Source: Pedococcus sp.
GTDB taxonomy: Bacteria > Actinomycetota > Actinomycetes > Actinomycetales > Dermatophilaceae
Assembly: GCA_025936615.1 (NCBI GenBank)
Contig: JAICSZ010000067.1
Span: 1 to 8,469 of the forward strand
Direction of reading: 5' to 3'
Length of the DNA stretch: 8,469 bases
The notes under the pieces were generated by a model. That model saw only the letters and a list, made by a program, of their open reading frames with translations. It was not told where the DNA came from and made no database searches. Below, one piece after another: positions 1 through 5,551 of this stretch. The translations under genes and the position numbers were made by a program. The number at the start of each line of letters is the position of its first letter. The first letter of the stretch is position 1.

Positions 1-708
1 ACGATCAACGGCCGCGTGGTCCACGAGGCCCGCGTCGAGATGGGCCGCACACTCGCCCGCGAGCACCCGGCCGACGCGGACCTGGTGATCCCGACGCCGG
101 AGTCGGGGACCCCGGCGGCGATCGGGTTCGCCCAGGAGTCGGGTATCCCCTACGGCCAGGGGCTGGTCAAGAATGCCTACGCCGGGCGCACCTTCATCCA
201 GCCCTCGCAGACGATCCGGCAGCTCGGGATCCGGCTCAAGCTCCACCCGCGGCGCGAGGTGGTCAAGGGCAAGCGGCTCGTAGTCGTCGACGACACGATC
301 GTGCGCGGCAACACCCAGCGTGCGGTGGTGCGGATGCTGCGCGAGGCGGGCGCTGCCGAGGTGCACCTGCGGATCTCGGCGCCGCCGGTGAAGTGGCCGT
401 GCTTCTACGGCATCGACTTCCCGACCCGCGCGGAACTGATCGCCACGGGGATCGGCGTCGAGGAGATCTGCAACTCGATCGGTGCCGACTCCCTCGGCTA
501 CATCTCCGAGGAGGGGATGGTCGCCGCCACCGAGCAGCCCACGTCGGCGCTGTGCACAGCGTGCTTCACCGGCCGGTACCCGGTGGAGCTGCCCGACGAG
601 TCGCGGTTCGGCAAGAACCTGTTCGAGACGCTCCCGATCGACGTCGACGTCGATGGCGTGTCACTGGGGCTCGGCGGCGGCGCGGCCGACGCCCTCACCC
701 GCCCCTAG
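1..708 (+). CDS. purF: Amidophosphoribosyltransferase, C-terminal half (partial, 5' end outside window)
   Basis: PurF makes 5-phosphoribosylamine from PRPP and glutamine, the committed first step of purine synthesis, in the cytosol. The reading frame is open from base 1, so the glutaminase domain with its N-terminal cysteine nucleophile lies upstream of the window; 235 codons of the phosphoribosyltransferase half are present. The type I PRTase signature VVVDDTIVRGNT is at 280-315. Three cysteines match the [4Fe-4S] ligands of the B. subtilis-type enzyme: WPCF (Cys codon 400-402) and the CTAC pair (553-555 and 562-564); the fourth would be upstream. Other family blocks are ESGTPAAIGFAQESGIPYG and SIGADSLGYIS. 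The frame ends at TAG 706-708. purM, the usual next gene, lies downstream but is separated by an opposing membrane-protein gene. Nothing looks defective in the visible part. Confidence 0.96.
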   Translation, partial: TINGRVVHEARVEMGRTLAREHPADADLVIPTPESGTPAAIGFAQESGIPYGQGLVKNAYAGRTFIQPSQTIRQLGIRLKLHPRREVVKGKRLVVVDDTIVRGNTQRAVVRMLREAGAAEVHLRISAPPVKWPCFYGIDFPTRAELIATGIGVEEICNSIGADSLGYISEEGMVAATEQPTSALCTACFTGRYPVELPDESRFGKNLFETLPIDVDVDGVSLGLGGGAADALTRP

Positions 709-767
709 GTCACCGTCGAGAACGCACGACGCGCTGAAGAATCGCATTGCGCTTCGGCGTGTTGCGC

Positions 768-1688
768 TCACTCGACTGGGGCGGCGACCGAATCGGTGGT
801 CTCAGGCGCTGGAGCAGGAGCGGGAGTCGGGGCAACGGGCCCGCCGCGGTGCGGCTCGTTCCAGAGCTCGATCGTCTGGGTGAGCCAGTAGGTCGCGAAC
901 TGGCCGATCAGCAGTGCCTCGAGCCAGAACACCCAGTTGTCCAGCCACCCCTGCCACGGGCCGGCCACCACGACGACGGCGATCGAGGCCACCATGAGCA
1001 CGAACCCCCAGAAGTAGCGGTTCCACAGGTGCTCCCGCCACGGTCGGCCGTCCTGCTCGGCCTGCTTGTGCGCCAGACCCCAGCCGCTGATGAACACGGT
1101 CCCCACGATGCCGACGAAGAGCATCAGCGCCGAGCCGTCGTGCCCGTGGCACATGAAGGTGCCCCGGCCGAACAGGTAGAACCCGGCAAGCACCAGGAAG
1201 GCCGCCACCGAAACGGCGATGGCAATGCCTACGCCCTTGGACAGCTCGCGCTCGGCGGCGGGCGTGGCGAAGACCTGGATCCACATGACGACGGCGAACG
1301 CCAGCGCGGCCAGGATCAGCAGCGCCCCGACGTTGTTGCGGATGGCCAGCTGCACGTCCTGCGGGATGGCGCTGGGCACGCAGCGCGCCTCGGGACGCGT
1401 CGGGACGAAGGCCACGATGAACGCGAAGAAGCCCGACCCGTTGAGCAGCACGTCCTCCAGAGGAGTGTTGCCCTGGTACACGATGAGGCATGCCCCGATG
1501 GCGCACAGGCTGGAGACGAAGACGGCCCGCACCGGCGTGTAGTACGACGCACTGATGGACTGCAGCAGGGCTCCCCGCGACAGGACGTACAGCCCCACCG
1601 CCACGAAGAGCAGCAGCACGAGCAGCACCATGGCCAGCCGCAGGAAGCGATAGGTGCGCAGGAGGTCGAACTGGTACGAGCTGGTCAC
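768..1688 (-). CDS. Uncharacterised multi-pass membrane protein (SISASYYTP motif family)
   Basis: This is a 306-residue integral membrane protein of unknown function. I chose GTG at 1688 because an AAAGGGG Shine-Dalgarno (1695-1701) precedes it by 6 nt. An ATG at 1727 would add 13 residues that merely translate the Shine-Dalgarno region and has no good site of its own. Hydrophobic stretches suggest about seven or eight helices: roughly residues 16-34, 52-67, 80-92, 112-135, 146-168, 175-197, 218-238 and 244-262. Between helices 1 and 2 lies SISASYYTPVR, followed by VYQGNTPLEDVLLNGSG. I recall similar signatures in bacterial hypothetical membrane proteins but cannot name the family. The short CxxxHGHDGSA-like loop (FMCHGHDGSA) could bind metal, which is speculation. 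The C-terminal tail is a low-complexity Pro-Ala run. The gene is divergent from purM and convergent with purF, so it is not part of the purine operon. Confidence 0.85.
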   Translation of the reverse strand: MTSSYQFDLLRTYRFLRLAMVLLVLLLFVAVGLYVLSRGALLQSISASYYTPVRAVFVSSLCAIGACLIVYQGNTPLEDVLLNGSGFFAFIVAFVPTRPEARCVPSAIPQDVQLAIRNNVGALLILAALAFAVVMWIQVFATPAAERELSKGVGIAIAVSVAAFLVLAGFYLFGRGTFMCHGHDGSALMLFVGIVGTVFISGWGLAHKQAEQDGRPWREHLWNRYFWGFVLMVASIAVVVVAGPWQGWLDNWVFWLEALLIGQFATYWLTQTIELWNEPHRGGPVAPTPAPAPAPETTDSVAAPVE

Positions 1689-1774
1689 GGCGGACCCCTT
1701 TCCCTCGTGGGTCCCTGCATTTGCCATGGTCCACGTCCACTACCCGTCGTGTCATCCGTCATCTGCAGTGCCTC

Positions 1775-1780
1775 TAGGCT
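1775..1780 (+). promoter_or_regulatory. -10 box of a predicted leaderless purM promoter
   Basis: TAGGCT matches the actinobacterial TANNNT -10 element and ends 6 nt before the purM GTG at 1787, so transcription would begin at or within a base of the start codon. No Shine-Dalgarno precedes that GTG. A direct repeat of GTCATC (1751-1756 and 1758-1763) lies where the -35 region would be and may be the -35 contact or an operator. Confidence 0.5.
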
Positions 1781-1786
1781 TGTCGC

Positions 1787-2908
1787 GTGACCGAGGGCCC
1801 TACCACCTACGCTTCCGCCGGCGTCGACGTCGAGGCCGGTGACAAGGCGGTCGAGCTGATGAAGGCCAGCGTTCGCCGGGCCACCCGTCCGGAGGTGCTC
1901 GGCGGCCTCGGCGGGTTCGCGGGCATGTTCGACGCCTCCGCGATCGCCCGGATGACCCGGCCAGTCCTGGCCACCTCCACCGACGGCGTCGGCACGAAGG
2001 TAGCCATCGCGCAGGCCCTCGACCGGCACGACACCATCGGCTTCGACCTGGTCGGCATGGTCGTCGACGACATCGTGGTGTGCGGCGCTGAGCCGTTGTT
2101 CATGACTGACTACATCGCCACGGGCAAGGTCGTGCCCGAGCGGGTCGCGGCAATCGTGTCGGGCATCGCCGCCGCCTGCGAGCAGGCGCGGGTGGCGCTC
2201 GTGGGCGGGGAGACCGCAGAGCACCCCGGCCTGCTCGAGCCCGACGAGTACGACGTGGCGGGTGCCGCCACCGGCGTCGTGGAGTATGCCGCGGTGCTGG
2301 GTCCGGACCGTGTCGCACCTGGCGACGTGGTCCTGGCCATGGGCTCCAGCGGGCTGCACAGCAATGGCTTCTCTTTGGTGCGCAAGGTGTTTCGCGATGC
2401 GGGCTGGGAGCTGGACCGCCAGGTCGACGAGTTCGGGCAGACCCTCGGCGAGGAGCTGCTCACCCCGACCCGGGTCTACTCCGCCGACCTGCTCGAGCTC
2501 ATCCGCACGGACGGGGTCGACGTCCACGCGCTGTCCCACGTCACGGGCGGCGGGCTCGCGGCCAACCTGGCCCGGGTCCTTCCTCCTCACGTGGTCGCCC
2601 GCCTCGACCGGGCCACCTGGACGCCACCGCCGGTCTTCCAGACGGTCGGTGCCCTCGGCAGCGTTCCTCGCTCCGACCTCGAGCGCACGCTCAACATGGG
2701 GGTGGGCTTCGTGGCGCTGCTGCCCGCCGCCCACGTCGACGCAGCCACGCGGCTCCTCGAGCAGCGCGGCATACCGGCTTGGGTGATCGGCCAGACCCAC
2801 GGGGCCGAGGACGCGCCCCTGGACGACCACCACGAGGTGGTCCGCGGCGCCAAGGGAGTCGCGGGCGGCGCCGTGCAGGTCGTGGGCGACCATCCGTCGT
2901 CCGGCTGA
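1787..2908 (+). CDS. purM: Phosphoribosylformylglycinamidine cyclo-ligase (AIR synthetase)
   Basis: PurM closes formylglycinamidine ribonucleotide to aminoimidazole ribonucleotide using ATP, step 5 of purine synthesis, in the cytosol. The 373-residue product is slightly longer than the roughly 345 residues typical of enterobacterial and Bacillus forms, as is common in actinobacteria. Family blocks appear in order: YASAGVDVEAGDKAVELMK near the N terminus, GGFAGMFD, ATSTDGVGTKV, a GFDLVGMVVDDIVVCGAEPL segment, LVGGETAEHPGLL, GLHSNGFSLVRKV, HVTGGGLAANLARVLP and NMGVGFVALLP. The GTG start is chosen from the N-terminal family block and the -10 box just upstream; the mRNA is probably leaderless. 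The gene contains two copies of the decamer GTATGCCGCG (2284 plus, 2765 minus). They cause its only TAT tyrosine codon and an ATA isoleucine codon. It looks fully functional. Confidence 0.97.
   Translation: MTEGPTTYASAGVDVEAGDKAVELMKASVRRATRPEVLGGLGGFAGMFDASAIARMTRPVLATSTDGVGTKVAIAQALDRHDTIGFDLVGMVVDDIVVCGAEPLFMTDYIATGKVVPERVAAIVSGIAAACEQARVALVGGETAEHPGLLEPDEYDVAGAATGVVEYAAVLGPDRVAPGDVVLAMGSSGLHSNGFSLVRKVFRDAGWELDRQVDEFGQTLGEELLTPTRVYSADLLELIRTDGVDVHALSHVTGGGLAANLARVLPPHVVARLDRATWTPPPVFQTVGALGSVPRSDLERTLNMGVGFVALLPAAHVDAATRLLEQRGIPAWVIGQTHGAEDAPLDDHHEVVRGAKGVAGGAVQVVGDHPSSG
2284..2293 (+). repeat. GTATGCCGCG decamer, copy 1
   Basis: Exact copy inside purM, read as Tyr-Ala-Ala with TAT GCC GCG. 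The other tyrosines I checked in purM use TAC. Confidence 0.6.
2765..2774 (-). repeat. GTATGCCGCG decamer, copy 2
   Basis: Exact copy on the minus strand inside purM (plus strand CGCGGCATAC). It is read across Arg-Gly-Ile-Pro and uses the rare isoleucine codon ATA. Confidence 0.6.
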
Positions 2909-2939
2909 CGATCGCCGGCTGAGTAGTCGAGCGGGTGGT

Positions 2940-2954
2940 GCCCCAGGAAGGGGC
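2940..2954 (+). terminator. Possible weak terminator hairpin after purM
   Basis: GCCCC (2940-2944), loop AGGAA, GGGGC (2950-2954), followed by CTTCTC. It lies 31 nt after the purM stop. The stem is only 5 bp and the pyrimidine tail is poor, so it may not act alone. Confidence 0.3.
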
Positions 2955-3050
2955 CTTCTCGGAGGCGTCCTCGGGTGTGGTGCCGGTGCCTGCCTGGTCG
3001 CCTGCTGAGCTGAGCGGCGTCCTCGTCTTCTCGTGACCGCCCACCCGGCG

Positions 3051-3056
3051 TACCTT
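3051..3056 (+). promoter_or_regulatory. -10 box of a predicted leaderless promoter (paralogue A)
   Basis: TACCTT is followed by exactly 6 nt and then GTG at 3063. This is the same geometry as at purM. It supports GTG 3063 over the in-frame upstream GTG at 3033, which would sit in front of this box. No convincing -35 element is visible. Confidence 0.45.
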
Positions 3057-3062
3057 CGAGGC

Positions 3063-3548
3063 GTGGACGACCCCGACCCCGAGGACGTCGTGGTCCGGCA
3101 GTACCGCTACCTCCTGCGCACCGCCCCGGCCGACGCGCTCGAGGCTGCCCACGTGCAGGCCCTCTCCGAGCTCGACGACAACGCGTGCGCTGCGGTCCTG
3201 CGCGCGGTCCAGACGGCGCTGGTCTGCGGGCTGCGGCTGTCGTTCGACCAGCCACGGCAGCTCGCACACCTCATCACCCTCGGTGAGCGTCGCGTGCCGG
3301 GCGCGTTCCTCGCTGCGTTGGAGCGGCACTGGAAGCGCGAGCTGGCTGACCACGTCGTGCTCGCCGAGGCGTCGTTCGGGCTCTTCGCGGGGTATGCCGC
3401 GTGGGACGGGTCCGATCCCGACGCACCAGAGCAGGTGTGGGCCGACGACGAGTTCGCCGAGCCGTGGCACGCCGCTCTGCAGCCCGTCTACTACCGGGGC
3501 TACCACGGCGGCCCGGCCAGCGCCGACCTGTTCGGCGGCGCAGGCTAG
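3063..3548 (+). CDS. Uncharacterised protein, tandem paralogue A
   Basis: The function is not recognised. This is a 161-residue soluble, probably mostly helical protein with no signal peptide or membrane segment. It shares a clear set of blocks with the gene at 4446-4997: VVRQYR-LLRTAP-DALEAAH near residues 9-30, AVL-AVQT-LV-G-RL around 40-57, AHL---GE-R-P-AFL-A around 65-83, and EA-FGLF-GYA-WDG-DP around 101-120. The two are paralogues, and 3971-4441 is a shorter, more distant relative. The tail is tyrosine- and glycine-rich (PVYYRGYHGGP). The GTG at 3063 is chosen because of the -10 box 6 nt before it. One GTATGCCGCG decamer at 3392 encodes Tyr-Ala-Ala in the conserved GYAAWDG block and gives the gene its only TAT codon among those I checked. 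The gene is intact. Confidence 0.78.
   Translation: MDDPDPEDVVVRQYRYLLRTAPADALEAAHVQALSELDDNACAAVLRAVQTALVCGLRLSFDQPRQLAHLITLGERRVPGAFLAALERHWKRELADHVVLAEASFGLFAGYAAWDGSDPDAPEQVWADDEFAEPWHAALQPVYYRGYHGGPASADLFGGAG
3392..3401 (+). repeat. GTATGCCGCG decamer, copy 3
   Basis: Exact copy in paralogue A, read Tyr-Ala-Ala. Identity with the intergenic copy at 7103-7112 extends to 14 bases (GTATGCCGCGTGGG). At the equivalent place paralogue C uses TAC GCG AGC, so the decamer is not a by-product of the protein motif. Confidence 0.6.
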
Positions 3549-3605
3549 GGGCCGGTCCCCGTCACAGCGTCGGCACGCCGTCGGGCGGGCGCGGCCGCGG
3601 GTCAG

Positions 3606-3704
3606 CCGGGTCAGCAGGTCCAGCACGGCGGCGCCGCGCTCCTGGTCCAGCGCCGAGGTGGGCCCGTCGACGAGCAGGACCTTGGGGTCGTTCATCGACG
3701 CTCT
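3606..3704 (-). pseudogene. Relic of an ABC transporter ATPase (Walker B/D-loop segment only)
   Basis: Read on the minus strand, about 33 residues are recognisable: RASMNDPKVLLVDGPTSALD, followed by QERGAAVLDLLTRLT. This is the Walker B and D-loop region of an ABC ATPase, most like the small lipoprotein-export or MacB-type cassettes. The Walker A, Q-loop, LSGGQ signature and H-loop are all missing. The catalytic glutamate after the Walker B aspartate is Gly (GGG, one base from GAG). Homology stops at both ends: after RLT the frame runs into unrelated sequence, and before RAS it enters a region coding well on the opposite strand. Nothing here could make a working ATPase. It is a decayed remnant lying in the gap between two members of the tandem family. 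Confidence 0.6.
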
Positions 3705-3915
3705 CGGGGAGGTCCTGCTCGTCGCCGCTCACCTGCACCTCCCACTGCGCGCCGCCGTCCTCGTCCACTGGGTGGTGGCGGTGTCGCGCACCGCGCTGGA
3801 CGAGGCGGACCACTCCCACGCGCTCGACCTGGTCGCGCTCCCCGTCGTGGTGGACGCCGAGCGGCCGTCCCTCAAGGCCATGCTCCAGACGCCGCTCGGG
3901 CTCGTCTCGATCTGA
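3691..3915 (+). pseudogene. Probable 5'-truncated ORF of unknown family
   Basis: From about 3691 to TGA 3913-3915 the plus strand reads as a well-formed protein, with nearly every third base G or C. It begins FIDALGEVLLVAAHLHLPLR and ends LKAMLQTPLGLVSI. The alternating hydrophobic and charged pattern and clean codon use argue that it is, or was, coding. No good start exists: the nearest in-frame candidates, TTG 3682 and GTG 3658, have neither a Shine-Dalgarno nor a -10 box, and they lie inside the antisense ABC relic. I therefore read it as the 3' part of a gene that lost its 5' end. If GTG 3658 is used the product would be 85 residues. The family is not recognised, and it does not align obviously with the flanking paralogues. 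Confidence 0.4.
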
Positions 3916-3956
3916 GGCTCCCTCATCTGGCGGATCCGCCGCCCCGGACGGACACC

Positions 3957-3962
3957 TAGCGT
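3957..3962 (+). promoter_or_regulatory. Candidate -10 box upstream of paralogue B
   Basis: TAGCGT lies 8 nt before ATG 3971. No Shine-Dalgarno is visible between them, so the mRNA may be leaderless or have a leader of one or two bases. The spacing is slightly longer than at the three other genes. Confidence 0.35.
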
Positions 3963-3970
3963 CACGTCCC

Positions 3971-4441
3971 ATGGGGCTGCTGCGACTTTCCCGCCGCGCT
4001 CCCCGGGAGGAAACCCCGCCCCCGGAGCGACCCGAGGTCACGGACTACCGCGACTTCCTGCTCACCGCACCCCGCGAGCAGCTCGTGGCGGTGCACCACC
4101 AGGTGCTTCCCGGGCTCGACCTCTTCTTGCGCGCGGTCATCCTCAACACCGCCTGCCGGCTCACCGGGGCAGGGGCAGGCGTCGCGCCCGAGGACACGTT
4201 CGGCCTCACCCAGCTCGTGCTGGCCAGTGGCGGCGCCGAGCGGGTCGCGATCCTCGAGGCCTACGACGACGCCGTGCGCCACCGGCTGGCCCATGCGGTG
4301 GGGGTCGCCCTGAGGCCCCCGGTCGAGGAGGAGCCCGTCGAGGAGGAGCCCGAGGAACCGGCGCCGGAGCAAGGGACCGACGAAGGCACGAAGCTCAGCC
4401 AGGTGGACGAGCCGCGCAGGGAAGCCACCCTCCTACCCTGA
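3971..4441 (+). CDS. Uncharacterised protein, divergent tandem paralogue B with acidic tail
   Basis: The function is not recognised. This is a 156-residue soluble protein. After a basic and proline-rich N terminus, residues about 23-50 read VTDYRDFLLTAPREQLVAVH, matching the YR-LLRTAP-DALEAAH block of genes A and C. The next segment (FLRAVILNTACRLTG) parallels their AVL-AVQT-LV-G block. The conserved FGLF-GYA-WDG end is absent. Instead the chain ends in an acidic Glu/Pro tail containing a perfect 15-bp tandem duplication (4322-4336 and 4337-4351) that encodes VEEEP twice. The ATG at 3971 is preferred because the family block follows shortly after it and a -10-like box precedes it. The TGA overlaps the -10 box of the next gene, which starts 4 nt later. 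Confidence 0.7.
   Translation: MGLLRLSRRAPREETPPPERPEVTDYRDFLLTAPREQLVAVHHQVLPGLDLFLRAVILNTACRLTGAGAGVAPEDTFGLTQLVLASGGAERVAILEAYDDAVRHRLAHAVGVALRPPVEEEPVEEEPEEPAPEQGTDEGTKLSQVDEPRREATLLP
4434..4439 (+). promoter_or_regulatory. -10 box of a predicted leaderless promoter (paralogue C)
   Basis: TACCCT is followed by exactly 6 nt and ATG 4446. Its last base is the T of the upstream gene's TGA, so the promoter would lie inside the end of paralogue B. This suggests paralogue C can be expressed independently of it. Confidence 0.45.
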
Positions 4442-4445
4442 GTGG

Positions 4446-4997
4446 ATGAGCCGGTTCATCCGCAGGGATCGGCACGGCCGGTCGGCCTCCGATCCAGACG
4501 TCGTCGAGGACCCCGTGGTCCGCCAGTACCGCTTCCTGCTCCGCACTGCGCCACGAGACGCGTTGGAGGCGGCGCACACCGAGTCCCTTCGCCGGCTCAG
4601 CGACGCTGACCGCGCTGCCGTGCTGACTGCCGTCCAGACCGGGCTGGTGACCGGGCAGCGGCTCACACCCGACTCGGTGACCAAGGTCGCCCACCTCGTG
4701 GTCAACGGCGAGCACCGTGACCCCCGTGCGTTCCTGCGCGCCTGCCCGCAGGAGAGCCTGCGCGCGCTCGCCGGGGCCGTCATCCACAGCGAGGCCCTGT
4801 TCGGGTTGTTCGGCGGGTACGCGAGCTGGGACGGAGCCGATCCCGAGCCAGTGGACGACTCGGCGTGGAGGGACGCCGGATTCAACCCGGACAGTGGACG
4901 CTGGAGCCTCGACCGTGAACCGGGGCGTGACAACTCCGGCATCGTCAGCGGCGCGGGTGGTGGCTTTGGCGGCGACGGCGGTGGAGGCGGGGGCTAG
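4446..4997 (+). CDS. Uncharacterised protein, tandem paralogue C with glycine-rich tail
   Basis: The function is not recognised. This 183-residue protein is the closest relative of 3063-3548. Shared blocks are DPVVRQYRFLLRTAP with DALEAAH (about residues 22-44), AVLTAVQTGLVTGQRL, AHLVVNGEHRDPRAFLRA and SEALFGLFGGYASWDGADP (about 117-135). It has an extra basic N terminus (MSRFIRRDRHGR) and an extra C terminus ending in an almost pure glycine run (GGGFGGDGGGGGG). No membrane segment or signal peptide is seen. The ATG is supported by a -10 box 6 nt upstream; no Shine-Dalgarno is present. The TAG at 4995-4997 interlocks with the stop of the convergent cysteine hydrolase gene within CTAG (4994-4997), so the two transcripts must overlap or end inside coding sequence. 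Confidence 0.8.
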   Translation: MSRFIRRDRHGRSASDPDVVEDPVVRQYRFLLRTAPRDALEAAHTESLRRLSDADRAAVLTAVQTGLVTGQRLTPDSVTKVAHLVVNGEHRDPRAFLRACPQESLRALAGAVIHSEALFGLFGGYASWDGADPEPVDDSAWRDAGFNPDSGRWSLDREPGRDNSGIVSGAGGGFGGDGGGGGG

Positions 4998-5551
4998 CCA
5001 TCGCCGAGCAGCTCGTCGGTCGTCGTGAAGGACACGAGCGGCTGGTAGAGGGCCATCACGTCGAGCGCCTTCTGGTGGTTCCCGTCGGTGGAGCCGGCAC
5101 AGGCGTCGGTGACCACCGTGATGTCGGCACCGTCGTCCGCGGCTGCCAGCACCGTTGAGATGACGCAGCAGTCGGTGGCTACGCCCGTCACGACCAGCTT
5201 CGGCTGGTCACCGACGACGGCGCGCAGGTCCTCGCCCCACTTCCCGAACGTCGTGGCCGTGACCACCTGCCCCGCCTGCGCTGCCACCTTCGACACCTCG
5301 TCGGTGAACTCGTACAGCTCGCTGTCCGGAGGCTGCAACGCCCACGGGAACGACTCGTAGTACGGCACCCACGACCCGCTCGGCTCCGACGGCGCCACGA
5401 ACCGGGTGAACACGCTGCGCCCGCCCCACTCGGAGGCGAGGCGGACGACGTTCGCCGCCGCCGCGGCATACCTGGGCGCACGCCACTCGCTGGACGGGTC
5501 GCCGAAGACGCGCTGCAGGTCGATCGCGACGAGCCAGCCGGGGTCGGTCAC
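4994..5551 (-). CDS. Isochorismatase-family cysteine hydrolase
   Basis: This is a 185-residue cytosolic enzyme of the isochorismatase-like cysteine hydrolase fold, the group that includes nicotinamidase, N-carbamoylsarcosine amidase, biuret hydrolase and ureidoacrylate hydrolase. The general acid/base aspartate is D11 in LVAIDLQRVF. The nucleophile region is GVATDCCV, with C129 in the usual nucleophile place and C128 beside it. The catalytic lysine expected 11 residues before L109 is not there (T98-A99); the nearest lysine is K104 in TTFGKWGEDL. The GTG start overlaps the permease TGA (GTGA, 5548-5551) and has a strong AGGAGG (5559-5564) 7 nt upstream, so translation is coupled to the permease. 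The substrate is unknown; an imported cyclic amide, ureide or nicotinamide-like compound is a reasonable inference. It carries one GTATGCCGCG decamer (5462). Confidence 0.88.
   Translation of the reverse strand: MTDPGWLVAIDLQRVFGDPSSEWRAPRYAAAAANVVRLASEWGGRSVFTRFVAPSEPSGSWVPYYESFPWALQPPDSELYEFTDEVSKVAAQAGQVVTATTFGKWGEDLRAVVGDQPKLVVTGVATDCCVISTVLAAADDGADITVVTDACAGSTDGNHQKALDVMALYQPLVSFTTTDELLGDG
5462..5471 (-). repeat. GTATGCCGCG decamer, copy 4
   Basis: Exact copy on the coding strand of the hydrolase, read Tyr-Ala-Ala (TAT GCC GCG) in RYAAAAANV. The other tyrosines I checked in that gene use TAC. Confidence 0.6.

Noticed and set aside
709..767. Possible terminator between purF and the membrane-protein gene
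   Set aside because: I tested pairings of CACG/CGTG and GCGC arms; only 4-5 bp imperfect stems form and no T run follows.
747..1790. A 347-codon plus-strand frame opposite the membrane protein
   Set aside because: Its translation is rich in Arg, Gly, Pro, His and Gln with no family pattern. It is the antisense shadow of the 768-1688 gene, whose minus-strand translation has clear membrane helices.
2898..2922. Repeat of CCGGCTGA-type sequence just after purM
   Set aside because: The copies are short and imperfect (CCGGCTGACGATC and CCGGCTGAGTAG) with no inverted pairing; probably chance.
3401..3970. Extension of paralogue B upstream in the same open frame
   Set aside because: The translation there is Arg/Ser/Thr-rich shadow of paralogue A and of the 3691-3915 frame. 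The family-like sequence begins only after ATG 3971.
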